From assembly GCF_963677155.1 (NCBI RefSeq), contig NZ_OY781884.1, forward strand, positions 1,224,001-1,288,000: a DNA stretch of 64,000 nucleotides, written 5' to 3'. A program made the translations under genes and the position numbers. How positions within the stretch are numbered: position 1 is the stretch's first letter; every line of letters begins with the position of its first letter. This document shows positions 1-9,032 of this stretch, piece by piece. The notes below the pieces were generated by a model, which worked only from the letters and a program-made list of their open reading frames with translations, was not told where the DNA came from and searched no databases. Origin of the DNA: an uncultured Draconibacterium sp. (GTDB lineage Bacteria > Bacteroidota > Bacteroidia > Bacteroidales > Prolixibacteraceae).

Positions 1-2493
1 TTGTATGTTATTGATGGTATTCCGATGCCTTCACTTCAAACAACTCAGCCATCTGATTATTACACAGGTATGGGACAAAGTGGTGATGGTGCATCGATGC
101 TTAACCCCGAAGATATCGAATCGATGTCGGTATTGAGCGGTGCTGCAGCTTCTGCGCTTTATGGAAGTGAGGCTGCCAATGGTGTAATCATGATTACCAC
201 AAAAAAAGGTTCCGAAGATAGAATGAATGTAAGCTATTCAAATAGTACTTCTTTCTTCTCTCCTTTTGTTACACCCGAATTTCAGAATACTTATGGAGCT
301 TCTACCGGTTCATTACAAAGTTGGGGGGCAAAAATGGCACAACCCAGCAATTACGACCCGATGGATTTCTTCCAAACAGGATGGAACGAAACAAATTCGT
401 TGACCATTAGCAATGGAACAGAAAAAAATCAAACCTTCCTATCTTTAGCCACAACTAATGCCGAAGGAATTATTGAAAACAACACACTCGACAGATACAA
501 CTTTAGTATTCGCAATACAACCGATATGCTTAATGGCAAATTGCATATGGACTTGAGTGCAAACTATATGAATACCCAAGAGCAAAACATGATTTCACAA
601 GGGCAATATTTCAACCCAATTGTTGCAACTTACCTGATGTCGCCAAGCTATAGTTTAGATACTTATCAATTATTTGAAATGTACGACGAAAGTCGTGGTT
701 TCAAAACACAATACTGGCCTTGGGGAAACATGGGTATCGGTATGCAAAACCCATATTGGATTATCAATCGCGACAAATTTGATAACAACAAGAACCGTTT
801 CTTAATCAGTGGAGGTTTAAGTTATCACATTGTAGATGGAATTACATTGAGTGCACGTGCCAAAATGGATTACACTTCGGCAACATACGAAAAGAAATAT
901 GCAGCTTCTACCGATGCTATTTTTGCCGGGAAATACGGTGCTTATTATAAAGATGATGAATCAACCCGTCAGATTTATGGCGACATGATATTGAATATCG
1001 ATAAATATTTTGGCGATTATTCATTAACTGCCAATTTTGGTACGAGTATAAAAGATGTTGATTACAGCCTTTCTGGCGTTGGTGGCGATCTAAACTCAGT
1101 AGCCAACAGTTTTACACTTTTAAACTTAAATCAAGATAATGCAGAGTTTAATCAAGATAATTATCACGACCAAACACAATCAATTTTTGCAACAGCGCAA
1201 ATTGGTTGGAAAAGCAAATTGTATTTGGATTTAACAGGACGTACAGACTGGTCGTCGGCTTTGGCATGGACTGAAAAAACAAGCCTAACCTATGGTTCAG
1301 TAGGACTTTCTGCTATTTTAACCGATTTGTTGCCAATAAAAAACAACGTACTCTCTTTCTTAAAAGTGCGTGGTTCGTATAGTGAAGTTGGTAATGCTCC
1401 TACCCGTTATATTGCTTACCAAACATTCCCTTACGAATCGGGAATGCCAACAACAACCACTACTTATCCAAATAACGACATCTTACCTGAGCGTACCAAA
1501 GCATGGGAATTAGGGTTGCAATCAAATCTTTGGAAAGATAAAGTAGAAATGAACGTTTCATTGTACAAAACATCTACATATAACCAATTATTTAATCCAG
1601 TACTGTCTGAATCATCAGGTTATCGCTCTATTTATATCAACGGTGGTCAGGTAGATAATAAAGGTATTGAAGTAAGCTTATCGATAAACCAACCACTTGG
1701 ACAGGTAGAATGGAAATCGTCGTTTACATACAGTATAAACCGCAACAAAGTTGTGAAGTTATTGAAACCAACAGAGTTATCATCTGGTCTTACTGTTGAA
1801 CAAGACATTTTGGATGTTGCCAGTATAGGTAATGTTAAATCACGTATAAAAGAAGGTGGCTCAATTGGCGACCTTTATGTTACAGTACTAAAAACCGATG
1901 AACACGGATTTATCGACGTCGACTACGTAAACAATACCGTGGCTATTGACGACAAAGCCGGGGAATTAGGCGACGGTTGGGTATATGCAGGAAATTCTCA
2001 ACCTAAATACACTATGGGATGGCGCAACTCATTCAGTTACAAAGGCGTATCTCTTGGATTCTTGGTAAATGCAAGAATTGGAGGAATTGGTGTTTCAATG
2101 ACACAAGGTATAATGGACGCTTACGGAACATCAAAAACATCTGCAGATGCTCGCGACAACGGAGGTATAATGATAAATGGACACTTAGTTCCTGCTGCAC
2201 AAAAATATTATCAAAAAGTAGGTACAGGAGCAAGTTCTATGTATGTGTACAGCGCAACAAATGTTCGTTTGGCAGAATTTTCGTTGGGTTATGATTTGCC
2301 TATTACAAAATGGGTTTCTTTCATTCAGGGAATGAACGTTGCTTTCACCGGACGTAACCTATTTATGTTCTATTGCAAAGCACCTTATGATCCTGAATTA
2401 ACGCCAAGTACCGGTACTCACTTCAATGGAATGGACTATTTTATGTTACCAAGCTTGCGTAACCTTGGTTTCTCTGTAAAACTTAACTTCTAA
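1..2493 (+). CDS. SusC-type TonB-dependent outer-membrane transporter, 5' partial
   Basis: This is the C-terminal 830 residues of a SusC/RagA glycan importer; the 5' end lies before the window, so the TTG at base 1 is not a start. The first ~70 residues are the end of the plug domain (VIDGIP, then a run ending ANGVIMITTKKG, the usual SusC plug close). The rest is beta-barrel, alternating aromatic and polar, ending in the aromatic-terminated LGFSVKLNF expected of an outer-membrane barrel. Intact SusC proteins are about 1000 residues, so roughly 150-200 residues are missing. A SusD follows 11 bases later, then GH18 and two surface lipoproteins, so the likely cargo is a product of that GH18. Family assignment is very secure; the substrate is inferred from neighbours. 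Confidence 0.95.
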   Translation: MYVIDGIPMPSLQTTQPSDYYTGMGQSGDGASMLNPEDIESMSVLSGAAASALYGSEAANGVIMITTKKGSEDRMNVSYSNSTSFFSPFVTPEFQNTYGASTGSLQSWGAKMAQPSNYDPMDFFQTGWNETNSLTISNGTEKNQTFLSLATTNAEGIIENNTLDRYNFSIRNTTDMLNGKLHMDLSANYMNTQEQNMISQGQYFNPIVATYLMSPSYSLDTYQLFEMYDESRGFKTQYWPWGNMGIGMQNPYWIINRDKFDNNKNRFLISGGLSYHIVDGITLSARAKMDYTSATYEKKYAASTDAIFAGKYGAYYKDDESTRQIYGDMILNIDKYFGDYSLTANFGTSIKDVDYSLSGVGGDLNSVANSFTLLNLNQDNAEFNQDNYHDQTQSIFATAQIGWKSKLYLDLTGRTDWSSALAWTEKTSLTYGSVGLSAILTDLLPIKNNVLSFLKVRGSYSEVGNAPTRYIAYQTFPYESGMPTTTTTYPNNDILPERTKAWELGLQSNLWKDKVEMNVSLYKTSTYNQLFNPVLSESSGYRSIYINGGQVDNKGIEVSLSINQPLGQVEWKSSFTYSINRNKVVKLLKPTELSSGLTVEQDILDVASIGNVKSRIKEGGSIGDLYVTVLKTDEHGFIDVDYVNNTVAIDDKAGELGDGWVYAGNSQPKYTMGWRNSFSYKGVSLGFLVNARIGGIGVSMTQGIMDAYGTSKTSADARDNGGIMINGHLVPAAQKYYQKVGTGASSMYVYSATNVRLAEFSLGYDLPITKWVSFIQGMNVAFTGRNLFMFYCKAPYDPELTPSTGTHFNGMDYFMLPSLRNLGFSVKLNF

Positions 2494-2504
2494 GAACAAT
2501 TAAG

Positions 2505-4109
2505 ATGAAACAGATTTTTAAATATACAAAGATTATAAGCGGTGTACTTCTTCTGGGAAACTTGTTGTTTTCTTCTTGTACCGATAAATTTGAAGGCTGG
2601 AATATCAATCCCAATGAAGTAACTCCCGAACAGATGACTCAGGACAACCTTAATACCGGGGCATATTTTACCCAAATGGAAAAAGGGGTGTTTATTGTTG
2701 GTGAGAATTTGGGTGGTGAATACCAGATTACAGAAATGCTCACTGGCGATATATTTGCCAGCTATATTGCCAACATCAATACATACAGTTACACAAGCGA
2801 ACATAATAGCCATTACAGACTTTACGACGATTGGTACAACTTACCTTTTGCTGATGCTTATACAGATATTATGCAACCATGGAAATCGATAGCAGATGTA
2901 ACTGACGAAAGTTCTCCGGCAAGAGCAATGGCTACTATTGTAAAAGTATTGGGCATGAGCCGTATTACCGATATGTACGGACCTATTCCTTACAGCAAAT
3001 TCGGGACATCTACCGAAGTCCCTTACGATAGCCAAAAAGATGTTTATTATAAATTCTTCGAAGAATTAGGGAACGCAATTGATGCATTAACTTCTTATGC
3101 GGATAATAACTCGGCTGCTTATATGACTGATTACGATTATATATACAGTGGAAATACTACTAAATGGATTAAATTCGCAAATACCCTTCGTTTGCGTTTG
3201 GCAATGCGTATCTCGTATGTTGATGAAACAAAAGCACAATCAGAAGCAGCATCTGCCATTAACCACAGTTACGGGTTAATGACTTCCACCAGCGATGCAG
3301 CAATTTTACATCAAACATCTTCATTTACTTTTATCAACCCTATTTGGGAAGTAAGTGAAAGTTTTCAGGATATGCGAATGGGCGCAACCATGGATTGCTA
3401 TCTAAATGGTTATAACGATCCACGCATTTCTTCTTATTTCCGCACAACAACTTCCGATGGAGCATACCACGGAGTACGTAACGGGATGTCTAACTTAAGT
3501 AAAGATAGTTATGTTGCTGCTACTTCTGGCATAAATATTAGCTCGGGCGACGATATGCAATGGATGACAGCCTCCGAAGCCTATTTCCTTTTGGCAGAAG
3601 CATCGTTGCGTTTTGGCCTTGGCTCTAGTACAGCTCAAGAATATTACGAGCAAGGTATTCGCAGTTCATTCTCACAGTGGGGCGCCCCGGGTGCTGATGC
3701 ATATATTGCTAATAGCACAAGCCTACCTTTAGATTCCTATCAAGATCCAGTGTCTTCCTATGGCGGTGGTTCTACTTCTGCCAGCGACCTTTCTCAATTG
3801 TCTCCTGCTTGGAATAACGCTGCGGGCTCTGAAGAAAAATTAGAGCGTATAATGGTACAAAAATGGATTGCTCTTTTTCCTAACGGGCAAGAAGCATGGA
3901 GCGAAATGCGCAGAACCGGGTATCCTGGTTTTATTAAAATATACACTTACAGCGGAGTAACCGAAGTTGCCAATGGAAAACTAATCAGTCGACTAAAATT
4001 TCCGACAACGGAATATTCGAACAATACAGAGAATGTAAATGCAGCTGTATCTCTTTTAAGTGGTAGCGATATCGCCGGAACAAGACTTTGGTGGGATGTA
4101 AAGAGATAA
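2505..4109 (+). CDS. SusD/RagB-like glycan-binding lipoprotein (SusD-like 2 group)
   Basis: A 534-residue outer-membrane lipoprotein that would cap the preceding SusC and bind its glycan. It has a lipoprotein signal peptide with Cys25 (LLFSSC). The opening of the mature protein (INPNEVTPEQM) is typical of the SusD-like group often paired with GH18 endo-glycosidases. TPR-type helices follow, including WIKFANTLRLRLAMR and the late EAYFLLAEASLR segment, and the C-terminus has the AWSEMRRTGYP signature of this group. The start is the ATG 11 bases after the SusC stop. It is co-transcribed with SusC and the GH18 gene. No breaks are visible. Confidence 0.93.
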   Translation: MKQIFKYTKIISGVLLLGNLLFSSCTDKFEGWNINPNEVTPEQMTQDNLNTGAYFTQMEKGVFIVGENLGGEYQITEMLTGDIFASYIANINTYSYTSEHNSHYRLYDDWYNLPFADAYTDIMQPWKSIADVTDESSPARAMATIVKVLGMSRITDMYGPIPYSKFGTSTEVPYDSQKDVYYKFFEELGNAIDALTSYADNNSAAYMTDYDYIYSGNTTKWIKFANTLRLRLAMRISYVDETKAQSEAASAINHSYGLMTSTSDAAILHQTSSFTFINPIWEVSESFQDMRMGATMDCYLNGYNDPRISSYFRTTTSDGAYHGVRNGMSNLSKDSYVAATSGINISSGDDMQWMTASEAYFLLAEASLRFGLGSSTAQEYYEQGIRSSFSQWGAPGADAYIANSTSLPLDSYQDPVSSYGGGSTSASDLSQLSPAWNNAAGSEEKLERIMVQKWIALFPNGQEAWSEMRRTGYPGFIKIYTYSGVTEVANGKLISRLKFPTTEYSNNTENVNAAVSLLSGSDIAGTRLWWDVKR

Positions 4110-4144
4110 ATGGCTAATTATAAACTTTTAAAATGAATCTGATT

Positions 4145-5137
4145 ATGAAAAAAATCAAATATATATTGGTACTTGTAATGGGTTTGTTGATATATTCGTG
4201 CGATACCGATATAGAAACAACGGACATACAAAACCCATACACCTACAGTGACTTATATTATCAGAACTTGCGCGACTTTAAAGCCAGTGATCACTCTATT
4301 TCGTTTGGTTGGTTTGCTCAATATGGCGGTCAAAATTCGTTAGGAGTGCGTTTTATGGGACTCCCCGACAGTCTCGATATTTGTTCGATGTGGGGAGGTA
4401 TTCCGGCGAAAGAGAATACTGAAATATGGGACGAAATCCGCTTTGTTCAAAAAGTAAAAGGAACAAAAATGTTTTGCGTAGCCATTACCCGTATTGATGC
4501 CGAAACCGACGAAAAAGATTTCAAAATAGCATATAACGAAGCAAAAGCAATGGAAGCAGGGGCAGAACAAGATTCTGCAATTAATCGCTCTATTGAGATG
4601 TATGCAGAATACTTCTTGGATCAAGTATTCGAAAACGATTTGGATGGTTTTGATGCTGATTACGAACCGGAAGGGGATTTTTTGGCCGGAGGTCACTTTA
4701 TCTATTTTATGAATTATTTGGCAAAATACATGGGACCTAATCCCAACATTACAAAAGAAGAACGTTTAGCTCTTATTCAGGAACGTTATGGGAAAGATGT
4801 AACCGACACCGACAAGATGCTATGTGTCGATTCTCCGGGAGACCCATCGCAAAGCTTAACTGAAATATGCAACTATTATTTTAAACAAGCTTATGGAGGT
4901 GGAACTACAACCGGATGGCCCATCGAAAAAACAGTCTTTTGTTGTAACATGGGCGACAATTGGCAAGGCACTATGTCTGCAATGTACGATCAAGCACGCT
5001 ACCAGCCTTCAACCGGAAGAAAAGGAGGTTTTGGTGCTTTCTTTATTCATCGCGATTATAACGTACATGAAAATAACCGAACTCCATACGGGCGTTTTCG
5101 TGAGTGTATCCAGATTCAAAATCCAGCAGTACACTAA
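4145..5137 (+). CDS. GH18 lipoprotein, probable endo-beta-N-acetylglucosaminidase
   Basis: A secreted lipoprotein of the chitinase-fold GH18 family. The catalytic motif DxxDxDxE is intact (DGFDADYE, residues 167-174 from this start), so it should be an active hydrolase and not one of the degenerate GH18-like binding proteins common in these loci. Lipobox Cys19 (LLIYSC) predicts membrane anchoring. An ATG four codons upstream (4133) is also in frame, but the start used here gives a typical MKK signal peptide. At about 330 residues it is a lone catalytic domain, and the DUF1735 modules that are fused in some homologues are encoded by the next two genes. In a SusC/D context, GH18 enzymes of this type usually cut the chitobiose core of N-glycans. 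The exact linkage is inferred, not shown. Confidence 0.85.
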   Translation: MKKIKYILVLVMGLLIYSCDTDIETTDIQNPYTYSDLYYQNLRDFKASDHSISFGWFAQYGGQNSLGVRFMGLPDSLDICSMWGGIPAKENTEIWDEIRFVQKVKGTKMFCVAITRIDAETDEKDFKIAYNEAKAMEAGAEQDSAINRSIEMYAEYFLDQVFENDLDGFDADYEPEGDFLAGGHFIYFMNYLAKYMGPNPNITKEERLALIQERYGKDVTDTDKMLCVDSPGDPSQSLTEICNYYFKQAYGGGTTTGWPIEKTVFCCNMGDNWQGTMSAMYDQARYQPSTGRKGGFGAFFIHRDYNVHENNRTPYGRFRECIQIQNPAVH

Positions 5138-5164
5138 TTATCAATATAAAAAGGAATGATAGAA

Positions 5165-6160
5165 ATGAAAACTTTATATAAAAACATATTATATGCAAGC
5201 ATATTGACTTTCTGTACGATTGTTTTTTATGCCTGTGATAAAGATGAAACGTATGACTTTCCTGGCGATGAATACAATCGAGTATATATATTGGATAAAG
5301 CATCGACATATAAGATTATACAAACGCCTATAAGCACGATTAGCAATATTGACTTTAAAACGACTTTGAAGTGTACTCAAAAAGCAACCGAAAGTATTAA
5401 AGCAACGGTTGAAGTTGATAATTCGATGATTGGAGCTTATAATGAAAAAAATGAAACGAAATACGAAGCAATACCAACATCGGCAGTTGTATTGAAAAAC
5501 ACAACAATGACAATTCCGCAAGGAGAAATGGTTTCTATTGATACACTAAGCTTCGAGTTGACTGATGATAATACGATGTTAGCATCGCTAAAAAGCCAAA
5601 ATGGTTACCTTATTCCGTTGCGTATTGCAACAACCGAAGGTGGGGACTCTCAGGTTAGTACAAATGTTTACACCACCTATGTAGTAGTAACAGTAACTGA
5701 AGATAATATAAACCATGATGCCGAAGAAAGTGATATTACCGGAACATTGGTTGCTGATCAATCAAATTGGACTGCATCAACAAATGGGTCCGTTTCTTCA
5801 TGGGGAAATCCTTTGAGCGCTATTTTTGATGGTGATATGAGTTCTAGTTGTACTATTTTTGAAGGTAACGACGGTAACCCTCGTTTGGATATTGATATGG
5901 GCAAACAATATACTTTTGATGCAATAACTTTTTATTATGGTTACGATTACGGAGACTGGGGTAAATATGAGTATGCTTCATTAATTTCAGGAATGACTAT
6001 ATATACTAGTGATAATGGTACTGACTGGCGTTCTATCGGAAAAATTACTTCTTCTTCAAAATATTGTATGTTCTATGCCCCAATTACATGTCGACATATT
6101 CGACTTGTTTCATCTGTTCCATACATGGAGGGAGGTATATTTAATATTTACCAAAAATAA
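5165..6160 (+). CDS. DUF1735 surface lipoprotein with C-terminal discoidin-like domain
   Basis: Predicted surface glycan-binding protein. It has a lipoprotein signal with the lipobox cysteine in the IVFYAC segment followed by acidic DKDE, a DUF1735-type beta-sandwich over about residues 30-175, and an F5/8 type C (discoidin)-like domain over about residues 190-330 (WGNPLSAIFDGD, LDIDMGKQYTFDAITFYYG, CRHIRLVSSV). No catalytic signature is visible. An AAGGA at 5151-5155 sits nine bases before this ATG and only touches the alternative ATG at 5156, which favours the start given. It follows the GH18 gene by about 27 bases and probably delivers ligand to the SusC/D pair. Confidence 0.82.
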   Translation: MKTLYKNILYASILTFCTIVFYACDKDETYDFPGDEYNRVYILDKASTYKIIQTPISTISNIDFKTTLKCTQKATESIKATVEVDNSMIGAYNEKNETKYEAIPTSAVVLKNTTMTIPQGEMVSIDTLSFELTDDNTMLASLKSQNGYLIPLRIATTEGGDSQVSTNVYTTYVVVTVTEDNINHDAEESDITGTLVADQSNWTASTNGSVSSWGNPLSAIFDGDMSSSCTIFEGNDGNPRLDIDMGKQYTFDAITFYYGYDYGDWGKYEYASLISGMTIYTSDNGTDWRSIGKITSSSKYCMFYAPITCRHIRLVSSVPYMEGGIFNIYQK

Positions 6161-6171
6161 ATTTTAACATT

Positions 6172-7359
6172 ATGAAAAAATATATATTATTATCAATGTT
6201 TGCTTTGTTGCTTTGCATATCAAGTTGTAAGGACGGAGCTGACTATGGCGATGCCATATACGTAACAGGGACTTTGTCCTCAAATAATATAAAGTTCTTG
6301 GTTGACGGACAATCGAGCATGGGATTTACCGTATCCTCTACAGCCAGAGCAGAATCTGATATTGTTGTGCATGTAGAAGAAGCTCCGGGATTACTTGATG
6401 AATACAATACTTCAACCGGACGTAATTGCCAATTACCCCCAACAGGAAGTTATTCGTTAAATGAATCGGAAGTTGTAATTGAAAGAGGAAAAGCAATTTC
6501 TACACAAATAGAAATTACGGCTGATGCCGATCAATTACAAGAAGGTGTATCATATTGTGTTCCTGTAACTATTTCTAACGTTGAAGGTGGAGACATAGAC
6601 GTATTAGAATGTTCCGGAACAGCATATGTTATGCTTACCAAGGTTATTGATATTAAAGCAGCTTACTTAGCAAAGAGTGGGTGTTTTGATATTCCGGGTT
6701 TTGGTGGCGACGATAGTCCAGTTAAAGCTCTTGGTGCTATGACTTTAGAAATGAAAGTACTGCCAAAATCGTTTAGTGGCATTAGTTCACTTTGCGGTTG
6801 CGAAGAGAATTTTCTCTTTCGTTTTGGCGATGGAGCCGGTAATCCTGCAAATAAGCTGCAATTATCCAAAGGTTCTATTGGATCTGCTACACACCCTGAT
6901 GCAAAAGACCACTACGAATCATGGGTTGATCAGGAATTCGATACAGGTCACTGGTTACACTTTGCTGCAGTTTACGATGGTCAATACTTACGTGTATATC
7001 TTGATGGCGAACAAATTCATTTTGTTGAAACCAACAACGGAGGAACCATTAATTTAAGCATGGCTTACGACGGACACTCATGGGACGATACTTTTGCTAT
7101 TGGACGCTCTGTAGGACATCAGCGCTTCTTCGACGGCTACGTAAGCGAATGTCGTGTGTGGAACGTAGCTCGTACAGTTAATGAATTGCAAGATGGAATC
7201 TGTTATGTTGATCCAACCAGTGAAGGACTTGTTGCTTACTGGCGTTTCAATGGAGAAACTCAAAACGACGGAACCGTACTCGATATGACAGGACATGGAT
7301 ACAATGCTGTGCCTTATGGCGCAATTCAATATGTTGACGATCAGAAATGTCCTTACTAA
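6172..7359 (+). CDS. DUF1735 plus LamG-like (concanavalin-type) surface lipoprotein
   Basis: A second predicted glycan-binding lipoprotein, 395 residues. Lipobox Cys19 (LCISSC) is followed by a DUF1735-like domain (about 25-155). A LamG/concanavalin-type jelly roll spans about 165-390, with GHWLHFAAVYDGQYLRVYLDG, a FDGYVSECRVWNVART strand pair and a GLVAYWRFNGE end, all typical of LamG_3 modules. LamG modules bind or recognise carbohydrate and are usually not catalytic. It is the last gene of the GH18 operon: it starts 11 bases after the discoidin-domain gene and is followed by a strong terminator. The binding role is inferred from family and position. Confidence 0.82.
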   Translation: MKKYILLSMFALLLCISSCKDGADYGDAIYVTGTLSSNNIKFLVDGQSSMGFTVSSTARAESDIVVHVEEAPGLLDEYNTSTGRNCQLPPTGSYSLNESEVVIERGKAISTQIEITADADQLQEGVSYCVPVTISNVEGGDIDVLECSGTAYVMLTKVIDIKAAYLAKSGCFDIPGFGGDDSPVKALGAMTLEMKVLPKSFSGISSLCGCEENFLFRFGDGAGNPANKLQLSKGSIGSATHPDAKDHYESWVDQEFDTGHWLHFAAVYDGQYLRVYLDGEQIHFVETNNGGTINLSMAYDGHSWDDTFAIGRSVGHQRFFDGYVSECRVWNVARTVNELQDGICYVDPTSEGLVAYWRFNGETQNDGTVLDMTGHGYNAVPYGAIQYVDDQKCPY

Positions 7360-7407
7360 TCATGATAAATAAGCAAAGGTTAAATAGATTTAGTTAGTTT
7401 AGAAACC

Positions 7408-7437
7408 AAGCCCCGGGGAAATATTTTCCTGGGGCTT
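7408..7437 (+). terminator. Rho-independent terminator ending the GH18 operon
   Basis: AAGCCCC at 7408-7414 pairs with GGGGCTT at 7431-7437, and the interior GGAAA/TTTCC can extend the stem. It lies 48 bases after the LamG-protein stop and separates the GH18 operon from the transporter/GH130 genes. The sequence after the stem (ATTCTT) is only moderately T-rich. Confidence 0.8.
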
Positions 7438-7486
7438 ATTCTTAAACAAATGTTTGAAATTAGATACTAAGCATTTTATAACTAAA

Positions 7487-7636
7487 ATGAAACTTATAGA
7501 TACAACAATAACCCGCTTAGAAAGAAACAACACCGATCCTGACTCTGCTTTACTGATTGCTTCTTTGATGTTATTCTCTGCAATTTTTATAATGTTCTTT
7601 GCTGTTACCAGATTGGTTATTCTTATTTCAAATTAA
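7487..7636 (+). CDS. Small single-pass membrane protein upstream of MFS transporter
   Basis: A 49-residue open frame with an ATG start and a charged N-terminus (MKLIDTTITRLERNNTDPD) followed by one hydrophobic segment from about residue 21 to 47. A longer in-frame TTG start exists at 7454 but is less plausible. The stop is four bases before the ATG of the MFS gene, spacing that suggests a translated operon partner and not a chance frame. I recognise no family. It might be a small accessory subunit of the transporter or a leader peptide. Coding status is uncertain, because a hydrophobic open frame in AT-rich DNA can arise by chance. Confidence 0.45.
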   Translation: MKLIDTTITRLERNNTDPDSALLIASLMLFSAIFIMFFAVTRLVILISN

Positions 7637-7640
7637 AAAA

Positions 7641-8921
7641 ATGTCTGTAAAAGAAGAAAAAATCATTCACCCAGCAAAATGGGTGCCAACGGCTTATTTT
7701 GCAATGGGTTTGCCATATATTGCCATTGCACAGGCTTCCGTTTTAATGTTTCAGAGTTTTGGAATTTCTGATGCCTTAATTGCATTCTGGACTTCATTAA
7801 TTATGCTGCCTTGGACATTAAAACCTTTTTGGAGTCCGATTTTGGAAATGTTTAAAACAAAAAAATATTTTGTAGTAGGTACGCAGTTGGTAACAGGAGT
7901 TACTTTTGCCTTAGTTGCTTTTTCATTACCACTGGATCATTTTTTTGCGTATTCGATAGGTTTATTGGCAATCATAGCCATAAGTGGAGCAACACACGAT
8001 ATTGCCTGCGATGGTGTTTATATGAATGTTTTGTCTCGCGACAAGCAGGCTGAATATATTGGTTGGCAGGGCGCGGCTTATAATTTGGCAAAAGTATTAA
8101 CAGCTGGAGGATTGGTTTATCTGGCAGGTCAGTTAGAAGAACATTTTGGGGTATTGCATGCATGGATGACCGTAATGGGAATTTATGGCGTGGTAATGGT
8201 TGTTCTTGCATTGTATCATATTCGTATGTTGCCATCGGGTGGCGCTGCTACTGAAGTAACATCAATGAAAGAAGGTTTCAATACCTTGTGGGATGTTATC
8301 CGAACATTTTTCCAGAAAAAATATATTGTTTGGTACATTGCGTTTATTGTGATCTATCGTTTTGCCGAAGGTTTTGCCATTAAAATTGCACCTCTGTTTT
8401 TTAAAGCTGCCGTTGCCGATGGCGGTCTTGGTTTAACCACCTCACAAATTGGAGTAGTTTACGGTATTTTTGGAGCTGCAGCTTTTGTGCTAGGTTCGAT
8501 TCTTGCCGGATATTTTATTGCCAATCGAGGTTTAAGAAAATCGCTGTTTACAATGGTTTGCATCTTCAATATTCCGTTTGCTGTTTATGCTTATTTAGCA
8601 ATAGCTCAGCCGGAAAGTATTTACATTATTGGTGCAGCAGTTGTTTTTGAGTATTTCGGGTATGGTTTCGGATTTGTCGGTCTTACCCTGTTTATGATGC
8701 AGCAAGTTGCACCGGGCAAGTACAAAATGGCGCACTATGCTTTTGCATCAGGAATAATGAACCTAGGCTTTATGTTACCCGGACTTATCAGCGGTTTTAT
8801 GAGCGACTGGCTGGGGTATCGTCTGTTCTTTATCTGGGTATTGATAGCTACCATTCCTGCTTTTGTCGGAGCAAAATTAGTTCCGTTTACCTATCCTGAT
8901 AAAGAGAAAAAAGAAGAGTAG
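7641..8921 (+). CDS. AmpG-like major facilitator superfamily transporter
   Basis: A 426-residue inner-membrane permease with about 12 hydrophobic helices. The ATG at 7641 (MSVKEEK) is the natural start; the frame is open a further 14 codons but only from a weak codon. The sequence resembles the AmpG/SLC33-like branch of MFS, which moves GlcNAc-containing muropeptide disaccharides: helix 1 GLPYIAIAQASVLMF, the GATHDIACDGVYMNVLS segment in the middle of the N-half, and GFVGLTLFMMQQVAPGKYKMAHYAFASGI in the C-half. With a GH130 phosphorylase next door, the likely cargo is a Man-GlcNAc type disaccharide. Substrate is inference; fold assignment is strong. Confidence 0.87.
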   Translation: MSVKEEKIIHPAKWVPTAYFAMGLPYIAIAQASVLMFQSFGISDALIAFWTSLIMLPWTLKPFWSPILEMFKTKKYFVVGTQLVTGVTFALVAFSLPLDHFFAYSIGLLAIIAISGATHDIACDGVYMNVLSRDKQAEYIGWQGAAYNLAKVLTAGGLVYLAGQLEEHFGVLHAWMTVMGIYGVVMVVLALYHIRMLPSGGAATEVTSMKEGFNTLWDVIRTFFQKKYIVWYIAFIVIYRFAEGFAIKIAPLFFKAAVADGGLGLTTSQIGVVYGIFGAAAFVLGSILAGYFIANRGLRKSLFTMVCIFNIPFAVYAYLAIAQPESIYIIGAAVVFEYFGYGFGFVGLTLFMMQQVAPGKYKMAHYAFASGIMNLGFMLPGLISGFMSDWLGYRLFFIWVLIATIPAFVGAKLVPFTYPDKEKKEE

Positions 8922-8945
8922 AAAACATGGAAAAAGGTAAATAAT

Positions 8946-8996
8946 AGAACACGTAGAAAACAATTGTTTCCTACCGTTTTCAATAGTGTTCTTTTT
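8946..8996 (+). terminator. Hairpin with T-run between MFS and GH130 genes
   Basis: AGAACAC at 8946-8952 pairs with GTGTTCT at 8986-8992, and inner GAAAAC/GTTTTC segments can extend the stem. TTTT follows directly. It could be a partial terminator that lowers expression of the phosphorylase relative to the transporter, since the two genes otherwise look co-transcribed. Confidence 0.5.
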
Positions 8997-9032
8997 ATGT
9001 AAAATAATTATCAATTAATAATCAATATAAAA

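Noticed and set aside
2019-2294. 91-codon open frame inside the SusC gene
   Set aside because: Overlaps a secure coding sequence in another frame and has no recognisable protein features.
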